64,000 nt of DNA from Lasiosphaeris hirsuta. Its lineage: Eukaryota > Ascomycota > Sordariomycetes > Sordariales > Lasiosphaeriaceae. Every line of letters starts with the position of its first letter. Position 1 is the first letter of the stretch. Below the pieces are notes generated by a model. The model ran no database searches, was not told where the DNA came from, and saw nothing but the letters and a program-made list of their open reading frames with translations. The stretch spans positions 1,116,001-1,180,000 of the forward strand of contig JAUKUA010000002.1 in NCBI GenBank assembly GCA_030549175.1, given 5' to 3'. This document shows positions 45,296-56,063 of the stretch, piece by piece. Made by a program: the position numbers and the translations under genes.

Positions 45296-46831
45296 ATGGC
45301 CGAAATGTCTGCACCTCACAAAGAGGTCGACTTCATCCAGGGCTTCGGCTCCTTCAACTTTGCACCTCCGCCTTCACTGCTTTCCGAGGTCGGCTTTCAG
45401 AACCGCGGTAAAAAGATTCAGTACCTTCCAGACCAGACATTTGAGTCCAGTCTTCTGTAGGGCCTCTCCCGTCTTCAACTTACCTCCCCGTCATGATGCT
45501 GACCAGGTTGTGGTAACAGCCCGTCGCAGTTCCCATTCATGAAGCTCACGCCCGAGATCCGCCGCCGCATCTACAGATGCCTTGTCAGCGAGCTCTACAA
45601 CGACGAGAATGATGGGCTCGACGGTCAATATCCCAACGCGGGCCTCCGCTTCTCCGTGGTCGATCGGCCATTCAGCTCGGACAAACCGGAAAACAACGTC
45701 TCGTTCCCCGTCGCCATCACCGGGGCTCCTGACCAACGCAACATCGACCCCCGCCGGGGTGCAACCGGGGGCCAGCCAATCGACCTCTTCGAGATGTACA
45801 AATCCATCCGGGCGGGGGAGTTCGAGGAAGATGACCCGAACCTTCCGCCGGTGTGGCAGCAGCTGCGGAATTCAGATGCAAACGAGTCAAGCTCTGAAGA
45901 GGAAGCCGAGTTCAGCGGTGCCGAAGATTTGGGATCCGACTGGGACTCTGACGAAGCCGAGGTCGTCGTCAACCTCCGGCGCAGCAAGGGCCCGACCACC
46001 ACGACGCAGACCGACCAGCTGCCCACCAACAACTCCCCCCAGCCTCGATGCACCGTCATGATCCAGAACCGGGTGGAAGACAACCCCGACTGCCCCGCAC
46101 ACCACTACTACGAGAAGGGCGCCAACCATGCAGAGGAGGGCGCCCGCTGCCGCTGCGACTCCGTGCCCCCCGAGTTCAGACGAGGAAAGTGCGTCTGCGT
46201 GTACCGCCTGTCTTCGGCCTACGAGCACGTCCGGTGTCTGGGCGAGGTGAGCAGGCAGATCGCGGCCGAGCTGGGCGAGTGTCTGTGGGCGAATGCCACG
46301 GTGGAGTTTGATGGGCCCGAGACCGTCTTTGCGTTTGCTGCCGAGCGGCCGGCTGCGCTTCGGTTGATCAAGAGCGTGGTTCTCGGGGTTGATTGTGCCG
46401 GCTGGGCGCTTGATACAACCACGGCGGACCTGGATGCCGTGCTGAAGCTTGTATCGGCGCGCATGCATGTGCTCTCGTTTGGGGTCAGATTGTATACCGA
46501 TCTCGACGGGATGTTTACGCGGCAGGTTGTCGTTGCTGAAGTAGACCATGACGCCCAGTGGGCTGACCGGGTGGTTTTTGTTTTGGACAATACGGCTCCG
46601 CCATCGATGAGGATGGTGGAATGGGCGCCGCTGTTCAGGGCGCTGCGCACGAGGGCATTCGCGGTTCGGGCCAAGGGCTCAATAAAGCGCCCCGCCCACA
46701 ACCTACCTTGGAAATCTTTGCCGAGGGAGACTGCAGATTTGATTGGGAGGGTTGAGCATCATGTTTTGGATATGTGGAAGCCAGACTGTGTCAGGGAGCG
46801 GGTGATGGCTCTGCGGTTGAGAGATGCTTGA
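45296..46831 (+). CDS. 2EXR (F-box-like) domain protein
   Basis: Exon 1 is probably 45296-45420 (starts MAEMSAPHKEVDFIQGFGSF). A 99-nt intron with a GTACCT donor, GCTGAC branch and AACAG acceptor leads to exon 2, 45520-46831, for 478 residues. Exon 2 begins with FPFMKLTPEIRRRIYRCLV, the hallmark of the fungus-specific 2EXR/F-box-like family. A long acidic spacer follows (about residues 130-200, ESSSEEEAEFSGAEDLGSD). Then comes a Cys-rich patch (RCRCD...KCVCVYRLS) and a C-terminal region with YEHVRCLGEVSRQIAAELGE. The function of the family is unknown; F-box-like proteins may recruit substrates to ubiquitin ligases. The exon 1 donor is uncertain. Unlike the minus-strand relic at 15.7-16.5 kb, this copy is intact. 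Confidence 0.72.
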
Positions 46832-48715
46832 TTCAAGCCAGTCACTACGTGCGAGAAGACTGGACTTTTTTTTTTTTTTTTTTTTTTTCATTTTTGGTAA
46901 TACAGACTTTAGATTCCCAATAACTAGCCAAATCGAAATCAATGCGGTTACATGCCAACCAACGCAGGAAGCACAACACGCCATCAACGGACAGCCGGTT
47001 GCCAGACTGGTGTTCATTCATTCAGCCCAGGATCAGCCAAGGCGAAATCAACCAGAATGACGCCAAGTCGTCTCATAACGGCTCGGGGCCACATTGATGA
47101 CAGAGTACAAGGCTTGGCACTGTATCTAGGACAAGTATGAGGAGCAGCCATGTTGCCGAATCAGGTGGCGCCATAGCGGACGGCGTTATAGATCAAACAA
47201 CGGGACCGCGCTGTACTCCAGGTCTTGGATGCTCGCTCTCTGCCCTCCCCGCAATCGAACCGCAGTCGAACCGCAATCGAACCAGCGATCTCGTCAGGGC
47301 ACCCAGTCACGCACGCGAACCCATGGGCATTGAGCCCGGCCAACCACCAGCTCCATCGGGATGCCCTGTGCCGTGCTGCCTCCCCCCCCCCCCCCCCCCC
47401 CGGCTTTGCCATTAGCCGTTAGCCTGCCCTTGCTATTTCCCACTGCTTGTTACTGGTTTGGGCGAAATCTGTGCGTGGTCCTGTCTCCAGGGTCTCGGGG
47501 ACGAAGCAGGCACGAGATTCCACGCCAAGCATCGCTGCATCAGCGAATTCGTCGCTCCTGCAGGCGGCGGGAGACAATGCTCCCCCCAATATGGCATATG
47601 CGAACCGTCGGAGCCTCTCGTGCCCATCCATGTATGTGGGAGGGGTAGCAGTTTGTAGTCAAGGTAAACACGGCTCTCACTTTTATATAGCTGTCAGTGC
47701 ACAACCCCGACTGACTGTAACGGTGGTCGAGATTACCTACCGACGACAGCCCAGCCTTGTCGATCATTTTCCTCTGTTGTTGGCGGAAGGCCAGAACACT
47801 GATCTTGATCAGTCGGCCGTTTGCTGGCTCATGTGCAGAGTTGCGCAATTTGCATTTACCCGCGACCGCTGCAGCGCGGCAATATCCTCGAGTTTATTGC
47901 AGCCCTTGCCCCGGATCGGATAAAAAGGGTGTTGCTCGAAGACGACTGGATCGAGCAACAAAAGGTTATTGCCGCGCCGGGGGGCCAAGATGGCTCGAGA
48001 TTGGCCACTCTTGAGAGTCGTGTCTCGCTATACCGGTAGCGGCCCATGGTTTTGCTCGACGAGTGCCGCCAGAAGGGGGGCGGCCCGGAACTTCTCAGAC
48101 GAATCTCGACGAGAACAACAGTGTCTCGACAAGTTCGTTATTTGTCTTTCTGGGATCGCCTTGGCATATGCGGCATCCTACCCCCCCCCCCCCCCCCTTT
48201 TTTTTTTTTGCTGCTGCTATTCTCCGTAAGAGTAAAAAAGAAAGTCCTCTCATTATTCCCATCTCTAAAGACACTTGCATGCATCTCGCGACAGCACATG
48301 CCACACCACACCCCCTTCACCTGGCTGGGTCGATCCCAACTACCCGCGGCCATCTACCGCTGCGTCTCTCTCTACGCGCTCGGCCACCACTCGTATCCCA
48401 CCAACGCACTCCCGAGACTGTGGGACGGGATCGAGCGGGCTTTGTCATATTCTTCCGAACACCCCCCTCCCCCCCCCGTTTCTCCAGGCCTGCGGAAGGA
48501 AGAAGCGGGCAGGCTGCACGTTCCCCCAACAGGCAGCGCTGACAGCATATACGACTCGATCCATCAGGGCCCTCACCCGCCACTTATCCCTCATCATCTC
48601 TCCCCCCCAATACTACAACTCACCCCCCCGAGCCCCTTCCCAGGTAGCCATAGCACATCCCACCATGCCCACGCCGTAACCCGATGACGCCCAAGCCGCG
48701 ACCGCACCGCCGACC
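46832..48715. other. Intergenic, homopolymer-rich, no gene seen
   Basis: Contains a T-run near 46866-46888, a C-run near 47383-47401, and adjoining C- and T-runs near 48181-48210. The C-rich runs create artificial poly-Pro frames on the plus strand. No domain is recognised. Confidence 0.45.
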
Positions 48716-50869
48716 ATGTCCAACCTCGTCATCCTCCTCCTCCTCCTCACCACCTGCGCCTCCCCCGCCCTGATCCCGCCGGGGCCCCGCCGGCAGCCCC
48801 TCGCCAGGAACCCCGAGATAAGACCAGGATGGCAGCCCGACCCGCGCGAGCTCGACAGCCCGCGCACACCCGCCGCCAAGCGCCCGGGCTACGTCCGCCT
48901 GCCCGTGTCACGTCACGTCTTCAACGGCACCGGCAAGTGGCAGTGGGGCTGGCACTGGTCGCCGCCGCCGGGGTTCCCGTCGGGGCCGGGGCAGTGGGGC
49001 GGCCCGGGACGGCCCGGAATGCCTGGGCCGCCGGGAAGTGGGGTGCCGGGGATTCCCGGGGGAGGATTGGGCGGCCCTGGGATTGGGATTCCCGGGGGAG
49101 GGGTAGGCGCGCCGGGAGGGGGGTTGGGGAATCCAGGGGGAGGAGGAGGAGGTGGAGGAGGAGGAGGAGGAGGGCCGGGGGCCGGCTCGCCTTTCCAGCC
49201 GACGTTTACCGGGGGTTGGCCGACGATGACGAGTCGGCCGACATTTAGCGGGTGGCCGTCGGGGTTTCCGGCGCAGCCTTCGGCCCCGTGGCTATCGTTT
49301 CCCGCGCCGTCGGGTGGGCAGCCGACGGGGGGGAAGCCTCCTTTTTATATGCCGACACAGCAGGCGTCGTCGTTGACGACGGTCACAAAGTCGACGGCCA
49401 CGCAGCAGTCGAAGCAGTCGATTTTGTCGGCGACCGCGGTCTCCCAGCCCTCGATCAGGCCGAGGGCCGAGGCGGATAGGAGATGGGGCTGGTCGTATTT
49501 GGAGGAGTTGGGTGGGATTGCATACATCTTGCAGCGTGGGACTTGCCCTTTTTTTTTTTTTTTTTCACTTACAACTGTGATGAGAGACTGACATTCTCTC
49601 CAGTTGACATTGGCACGCCGCCACAAAAAGTAAAGGTATTTATCGATACGGGGTCATACGAGTTATGGGTGAACCCGCGCTGCAACACATCGGCAAGCGA
49701 GTCGCTCTGCCAGAGCTACGGCAACTATTTCCCCAATAAGTCCAATTCATCGTCATTTGTAGGAGGAGACTTTGCCGTGACGTATGGGACGGGAGCGGTA
49801 AAGGGGAGCTATTGGTCCGATATCATGAGCATATCAAGTGAGTTTCTGGCCAGAACAGCAGCGAGTTGCGGGAGGGAGCTGACCAAGAGACAGTGTTCCA
49901 AATTCCCCAGGTCCAGTTTGCCGTCGCCAATGACAGCAACTACACGTTTTCGGGGATCCTAGGGCTGGGATACTCATATCCATACTCGATTAATTACCCC
50001 AGTGTGTTGAATCTCATGGTCTCGCAAAACTTAATCTCGGCGCCGATATTCAGTGTGGGACTAGGGGGGGACACGGACGGGTTTAGTTGGTCTACCGATT
50101 CCCTCAGAGATGCCTCGGCTAATGGGAAATTCCTAGGTGAGATAATATTCGGCGGCGTGAACAGATGGAAGTTTGCCGGACCGCTGGAGCCAGTGCCGAT
50201 ATGGCCTCCCATTTCATCACAAGACCCCCACTGGATCCAGTAAGTTACCCCTTTTTATCGCTCCGTCTTTTTTTTTTTTTTTTTTTTTTTTTTCACATGT
50301 GTCTGACGCTTCTAGATACTGGATTAATGTGACATCGGTCGGCATAACCAAGCCCGGGCAAAAAGCCGTCATCTACACAAACAGGGACACGTTCAACATG
50401 CCGACCCTCATCGACACGGGCTCGACGCTCTCGTACATCCGCGAAGACCTGGTGGCCCAGATCGGGCAGCAGTTCGCGGCCACCATCGACGCGGCGGGCA
50501 ACTACATTGTCGACTGCGAGTACCGCAACAAGAGCGGCACCGTCGACTTTGGCTTCAACCGCGGCCGCATGGTCATCAACGTCCGCTACAAGGACTTTAT
50601 CTACCAGCAGTACGCCGGCCACTGCATGCTGGGCGTCCAGCCTGCCGATGTCGGTTCGACCAACTACGTGCTGGGTGACACGTTTATCAGGGGGGCCTAC
50701 TGTAAGTCTTGTCCCAGTGGTGTGTTGAGTGCTGTGCTGACCATGAGCAGTGGTGTTTGACCAACAGTCTGACGTCATCTGGATGAACCAATACTACAAC
50801 TGTGGAGACGCCGTCGTGACGGTTGGGCAAACGGTGCGGGACACACAATACATTGTTGGGGCCTGCTGA
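48716..50869 (+). CDS. Secreted pepsin-like aspartic protease with collagen-like pro-region
   Basis: Five exons (48716-49535, 49604-49837, 49894-50239, 50316-50701, 50751-50869) give 634 residues. All junctions keep frame. The signal peptide is at about residues 1-20 (MSNLVILLLLLTTCASP). Residues about 100-160 are Gly/Pro-rich and collagen-like (PGRPGMPGPPGSGVPGIPGG followed by a poly-Gly run). The A1 peptidase core follows: VFIDTGSYELW (Asp288), flap-like YGTGAVKGSYW, ILGLGYSYP, and second active site PTLIDTGSTLSYI (Asp499). It ends VLGDTFIRGAY, VFDQQSDVIWMNQYYNCGD. Both catalytic DTGS motifs are intact, so the enzyme should be active outside the cell or in the vacuole/wall. No hydrophobic GPI tail is visible. 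Introns 1 and 3 each carry a long T-run. Confidence 0.88.
49549..49565. repeat. Poly-T run in intron 1 of the aspartic protease
   Basis: About 17 uninterrupted T between the donor at 49536 and the acceptor ending at 49603. A second run of about 24 T lies in intron 3 (50269-50293). Confidence 0.9.
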
Positions 50870-51755
50870 GCTGCTACAGCGGGACGGCGAGGGCATGTAC
50901 ATACATAATAGGTGGTACTGCATGCTCTGGAACCGTAGATGGTGATGTCGGGTTCCAACGGTCAAAACTGGGCTGGCGTCTTGGGATGGGATTCTCTGGT
51001 TCCATGGGTGCATTGGGCTTTTAGGTGGCTGAATTCACCGAGATTTGACTTGGCATAATTGCCTAATTGATACCTCACCTTACCTACCCATCCTCAACAC
51101 CCTCTCTAGCGTACTGAGCCCGGGGGATCGTCTCACTCGCTATCACCGCTAAAGCATCAAGTTCAGCGTGACTGTTCTCGCTGTCGTCGTCCGCGTCTTC
51201 GTCGTCTACGCTTTCTATAATGCTCTTGAAATCGCCACCAACCTCGTCAAGCTCAGTTTGACATCTACAAGTCGGTACTGGGCATCGTGTGGCTGAAACG
51301 ATTCCTTGAAGTCACCTTACCCAGGTACCTTGGGTAGCTTTGATAACTTAAGACATGATACCAAATAACGGGCCTTGCCAGGTGCCTCTCGTATCACCTG
51401 ACGATCCCTCAAGCTTCAAGCGAGTATCTCTGTGGCTCGCTAATGATCGGGCAGGATTTTGGGTTAGGGTTGTAGGATTATCAATGGGATCCCGGTTTAT
51501 TCTGTTGAATCGTGACTCAATTGAAGGAATTTGCCAGTCCATGTTCAGAGATGCTTTCTGAGCCCATGTTTGAGACAAGCAAGAGACCGTGTGGCGTAAC
51601 CTTCTCGTCGGAGATACCTCCAGTCTCTTGTATAAAGGAAGGTGGCCTCCCTCCCACAGCCCACTCAACTTCCGGCAACTCCAAAGGGAATCTTTTTGAA
51701 CCAATGGCAGATACAACCCCGAATCCTAAAGCATACCTACCTACAATCTACCTAC
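50870..51755. other. Intergenic, no gene seen
   Basis: No supported frame. It probably contains the 3' UTR of the protease and the promoter of the DUF3669 gene. Confidence 0.45.
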
Positions 51756-53822
51756 ATGATGGCACCCAAGAAGGCATCCGCCAAGGCCCCCGCCCCCGCC
51801 TTGAACATGATCGGGGAAGGCACGACTCGGCACGTTTGGTCTCGAGAAGCGCCAGAAGACATCGAGGAGACGTCACCCACCCGGGTGGTAAAGCAGGAGC
51901 GGACGGGACCGAATCCCGGCAGCAGGACCCACCACGAGTTTAGGGTCCACACACAAGTACTCACCGCACTGGCAAGAGATAACGCCATCCAGACCCACGC
52001 AAGCAGGCGCGTGGAAATCCCCATCTTGCACGGGATACTCCTGCCGGGGCAGCCTGACTGGGAAGAGATCCTGGCAGGTTTGCCCCGGTTCAGGCCCCTC
52101 TCGCGCAGCTTCGCACTCGTCGTCGAGAAGGTGCTTCCACTACCGCTGACAGTCCGCGAGATACTCACCGGGAAGTACAGCAATGGATCCCACCCCGGCT
52201 ACGAGGTCGACTCAGGAGCCAAACACTGCATGGTCCGGCCATACCTTGGTCAATACACTCCACCACTGGCACACCAAACGGGGAATTTCAATCTCCGGAA
52301 CATGCCCCTATCCTTGACTCAGATCCAGTAGCTCCGTCTTCCAGCCGCGCAATACGCTGAAGCCATGGCTGACGCCCTGGCCTTTCCCCACTGGTCCGTC
52401 TGTATCGATGCCAACGACGTCGAATTTGTACTCGCGCGCCCTCGTACCCCCCAGAAGCGGCCCCCACAGCGCGCCGGCTTCGGAGCTGTGTATTTCCAAG
52501 GGAGTCTGGGCTCGCATTGCATGTGGTTAATAGACTTCGACCGGTGTCAGCCGCTCAGCTGGGACGAGCTGGGCATGATTCACGCAGCCGCATGCTTTTA
52601 TCGAAACGACCCTTACTTCCCAAGACCAGGCGACCATCTGTGGGACACTTTCAAGAACCGGTTTTTGCGGACAAGCAGCGGAATCTTGACTGCCGGTGGC
52701 CAGTCGAAGACGATTCGAGAACTCCCAGAGCTTCTCATGGACCACATCGAAGTTATCCATCCTACCCACGGTATCCATTCCAATCACAGCGAAGATGTCG
52801 TCAGGTTCCTGGAAAGCAGGAGAGGGCCCGAGTACGATTTGACGGGCAATTGGTTTTTCCGTCCGATACTGCGAGACTTCCATCTGATCGCGGACCCTGG
52901 GGACTTCAGACCAGGCCAACTTGGCGAGTGGATGTCACAACTGGGAATTGACGAACCCAGCCTCCAAGCTCCTTCCGCAACCGGGCCCATTCCAACCCAC
53001 CCGGAGACCTTCCCAACTCCCCCGGAGGCCTTCCAAACTCCCCCGGAGGCCTTCAAAACTCCCCTGGAGGCCTTTTCAACCCCTCCAGTGGCCCCGCAGC
53101 TGCTCCCCAGGGCCTTCCCACCTCAACCTGAGGTCTTCCAACCGCAAGAAAACCCCTATCAACAACCGGGGAACCTCTTTCTCCAAGGGGCCTTTCCAAC
53201 CCACCCGCAGGCCTTGCAGCAGCCGGTCTACGACTTCAACACGCCGCTGGACCCCTCCCAGCCGCCAGGAAACGCCTCTCAACCACCCTTCAACGCCTTT
53301 CAACCTCCACAACAAGGCTTCCAACCACCACAGCAAGGCCTTCAGCCACCACAACAGGGCCTCCAACCACCACAACAGGGCCCCCAACCCGCACAACAAG
53401 GCCTTCAAACACGACGGCGGGGCCATCGACAATCACGGCGGGGCCTTCAGCCACCACAACAAGGCCCCCTAAGAGGCATCCGCCCCCCTCACCGCCGGAG
53501 GCAGCGGACTCTCCCGGGTCCAGATATTCATCCCAATCTTCCCGCCCCCAGTCACCGGCAGCCCGGCATGCAGGGTCCGCTCATCCCCGCGGCCGGTCCC
53601 GGGCACCAGGTTCTCCCAGAATACGGCATTCCCCTCGACGGGCCGGAACGTCACCCCGTTTTCCCAGGGCTCGTCACACTCGACAATGCCCTGCTCACAC
53701 CACCGCTCATCCCCAACAGCGTCCAGCCGTGGGAAGTTGGTGCCGCCGCCGGTGGTGTCGTTGGCGACGTGGACGTAGGCGAAGAAGGAGGATACTCGGT
53801 TGCCGCCAGTCTCGGTTTCTGA
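51756..53822 (+). pseudogene. DUF3669-type gene interrupted by one in-frame TAG
   Basis: DUF3669 proteins are kinase-like-fold fungal proteins of unknown role. The frame starts near 51756 (MAPKKASAKAPAPALN) with GEGTTRHVW, then IPILHGILLPGQPDWEEILA, ERF-like EKVLPLPLTVREILTGKY, and MVRPYLGQ. TAG at 52329-52331 falls in LTQIQ-stop-LRLPAAQYAEAMADALAF, and the same frame continues with the expected WSVCIDANDVEFVLARPR, MWLIDFDRCQPLSWDELG and YRNDPYFPRPGDHLWDTF. So a single stop splits an otherwise continuous domain. The TAG cannot be removed by a plausible intron. After about 52950 the frame turns into 7-residue Pro/Gln repeats. From 53469 it runs antisense through the prolyl hydroxylase, so the natural C-terminus is missing or ends in the repeats. 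Confidence 0.75.
52990..53430. repeat. 21-nt minisatellite blocks in the DUF3669 frame
   Basis: The first block (about 52990-53090) encodes TPPEAFQ-type heptads. The second (about 53298-53415) encodes FQPPQQG/LQPPQQG heptads in at least five consecutive copies. The frame is kept because the unit is 21 nt. Confidence 0.8.
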
Positions 53823-54342
53823 CGCCGAGGTGAACCAGTCGGTGTGGAAGTGGTAGCGCTCGGTCGGGCCGTATTTGACCAGTTGGAGGGGCTCGAGGTG
53901 GGACCGCGGCGTGTCGTAGCCTTGGAAGAGGAGGGCGCGGGTCTCGATGCAACGGACGATGGGGTCGCGGGGCACGGTGGTCGAGTGCGAGGTGCGGACT
54001 TGGTGGGCGGTGGCACCGCGGTGCGAGGTTACGGCGGAGCGGGTGAAGGTCGAGGCGCTGTTGTTACCGTATGGGTCAGTGTCTATGGATAAGGCAGTCG
54101 TGGGAGGAGGACGGGAGGAAGTACGTTATCTCTTGGAGGTGGAGCCGTTCGGACGGTGTGAGGAAGTTGGTGATGTAGATTACGAGGGGAGATTTGGACA
54201 CCATGAGGACTTGGTAGGGCGGGTGGGTGCAAACATAGTCATCGTTGATGAGGGGTACTTGTTGGATTTCGCTGGGACTGGCGGAAATCTGTTGGAGGGC
54301 TGCGAGAGCACCAAGCATCTGAAGGAAGGAACGCATGGCCAC
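53469..54342 (-). CDS. Prolyl 4-hydroxylase-like 2-oxoglutarate/Fe(II) dioxygenase
   Basis: Minus-strand exons 54342-54125 and 54057-53469 give 268 residues. The 67-nt intron has GTACTT and AACAG. The alternative start Met3 (54336) gives MRSFLQMLGALAALQQISAS, a likely signal peptide or anchor directing the enzyme into the secretory pathway. The double-stranded beta-helix core shows all cofactor ligands: YHFHTDWF (His144, Asp146), TLHAGLPV (His236) and KIGMNIWTR (Lys246, binding 2-oxoglutarate). FFAYVHVANDTTGGGTNFPR precedes them. The family hydroxylates peptidyl proline, needing O2 and ascorbate. A protein with collagen-like Gly/Pro sequence lies 3 kb upstream on the plus strand, but any link is speculation. 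The 3' end overlaps the DUF3669 frame in antisense. Confidence 0.87.
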
Positions 54343-54810
54343 AGGAGTTGAAAAGTTTGTTTGCTTTTGATCGAATAGATACCCAAGTTCTTTGAGTTAA
54401 TTACGGGTTGAAGGAGAGGAGAATATAATCCCAATTCACAAAATTCACAAATACCCACAATGGCATCTGCCCGTGTCAATCGCTTCCCACCTGCAGCCGC
54501 GCTGTGATGTGACGCCCGGCAAATCGGACGATGCGCAAGGACATTTCTGCATCTTGAAACACGAGCCGTTGCGCTCAGGCCAAGACGCCAGCCAAAAAAG
54601 CTTGTTTGGGCGGCTCCAGGGGGAACCGTCTGTCGGATCAGCAACCCCTGTCACACACAAGCTCAGCTCCCCTTCTGCATCTTATCCCTTATCTCGAAGC
54701 GTCAAAGGGGGAGCTCTGCCTGTTTCCTGTGGTCTAGCAAATCGAAGATGTCGAGTTGAGCCCTCAATGTTTTTTTCCTTCTCCTTATTATCGTTTTTTT
54801 CTTCGTCGAC
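54343..54810. promoter_or_regulatory. Divergent promoter region of the prolyl hydroxylase and PDI-like genes
   Basis: A 468-nt region between two divergently transcribed genes whose products both fit the ER. Pyrimidine runs lie just upstream of 54811. No specific operator is identified. Confidence 0.5.
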
Positions 54811-56063
54811 ATGAGGGTCACCAATCTCTATCTCGGCATTCCGCTCGTCTCCCGGGCCGTGGCTTGGAGCCATGTTGACGATGCAGGGGCCCTGAAGGCA
54901 TCCCTGCAATCAAATGACTTCACTCTCGTTGCATGTAAGTAAAGTTATTCTCAAGCTTTCAGGGTCCTGCTAACCTTATTCCAAAGTCACACTGGTATGT
55001 CTTGTCTGCCGACCTCACAACATCCAATTGCTGACATTTGCCCTGTGTTTTCCAGCCCAGCGAGTACGACAAGCCGTCCTTCCTTCCCATTCACGGAGAG
55101 AGAGAGAGAGAGAGAGAGCTGACAGCGGCAGGGAGAACAGCCAAGCGCTCGAGACAGAATGGACGGCAATCCAGCCCCAAGACAGCGACAGGATAGCCAG
55201 CGTCGATTGCTCGGCCGAATCAAAACTCTGTGAAGAGTTCCAAATCTCGTCATTCCCCACAATCCGCCTCTACCAACAAAATGGTAAACCCTATCGCTAC
55301 CGTGGCCCGCGCAGGGCTGCATCCATCAGCGGCTTCCTCCAGCGCATGCTTCGGCCCGCTGTGTCCCATGTCGGCAGCAAAAATACCACGTCCTTTCTCG
55401 TCGACGACGATGTTGTTTTTGTCGCCCAGTCGGCGCCTGGTGACACAACCCTGAGAGACCGCTTCACCACAGTAGCCGAAAAGTACCGCGACAGGTACTC
55501 GTTTGCCATTTCTAGCGATGCATCGCAGCAGTCGATAGTGACGTGCTACAACAACCCCGACGACCTGCAGCGCTCGACCATCGAATTGGCCAACCCCGCA
55601 TCACTCGAGGCCTTCATCAAGCTCTGCGCAACACCGCTAATCCCAGAACTGACGCGACGCAATGAAATGACATATTACTCAGTAAGCCATTCGGTCGGGC
55701 AACAATTGACAGTCAGCTAACCCACAACCCCAGTCTGGCAAAAGCCTCGTCCACTACTTCATCCATTCCCCCAGTCAAAGAGAAGCGTACGTCGCCGAGA
55801 TGCTCCCGCTCGCCAAGAAATACCACGAATACCTCCACTTCACCACCACCGACGCAAACGAGTACCCCGACGCGGTCGAGATGATGGGGCTCAGGCGCGG
55901 CGCGACAGGGCTCTCGGTGCAGAACCCGAGCAACGGCGACATTTTCCCTTACACGGGCAGACAAAAGATTACGGCCGGTGTGGTGGAGACGTTCCTAGTC
56001 GATATCATCCAGGGGAGGGTGAAACCGTGGGGACAAGGTAATGTGGAGCACGAAGAGTTGTAG
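54811..56063 (+). CDS. PDI-like/thioredoxin-fold protein lacking a CxxC motif
   Basis: Five exons are predicted: 54811-54934, 54987-54994, 55056-55063, 55132-55681 and 55734-56063 (339 residues). Exons 2 and 3 are only 8 nt each; they are needed to keep frame and rebuild NDFTLVAFTLPSEENSQALE. A signal peptide-like start (MRVTNLYLGIPLVSRAVAWS) suggests ER entry. The first thioredoxin-like domain shows IASVDCSAESKLCEEFQISS with the cis-Pro segment FPTIRLYQ, but the usual active-site CxxC position is occupied by AFTLPSEE, so it is not redox-active. A b/b'-like domain follows (FLVDDDVVFVAQS) and a third (KSLVHYFIHSP ... ITAGVVETFLVDIIQGRVKP). It is probably a chaperone-type PDI relative. The intron at 55064-55131 contains an (AG)n run. 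Confidence 0.75.
55093..55118. repeat. (AG)n microsatellite in an intron
   Basis: About twelve AG units inside the third intron of the PDI-like gene. Reading through it produces an artificial RERERER peptide. Confidence 0.85.

Noticed and set aside
46864..47017. Lys-rich minus-strand frame ending near 47017
   Set aside because: Produced by the poly-T run; low-complexity artefact.
48046..48687. 213-codon plus-strand frame with poly-Pro and poly-Phe
   Set aside because: Created by adjacent C- and T-runs; no domain, start context or splice support.
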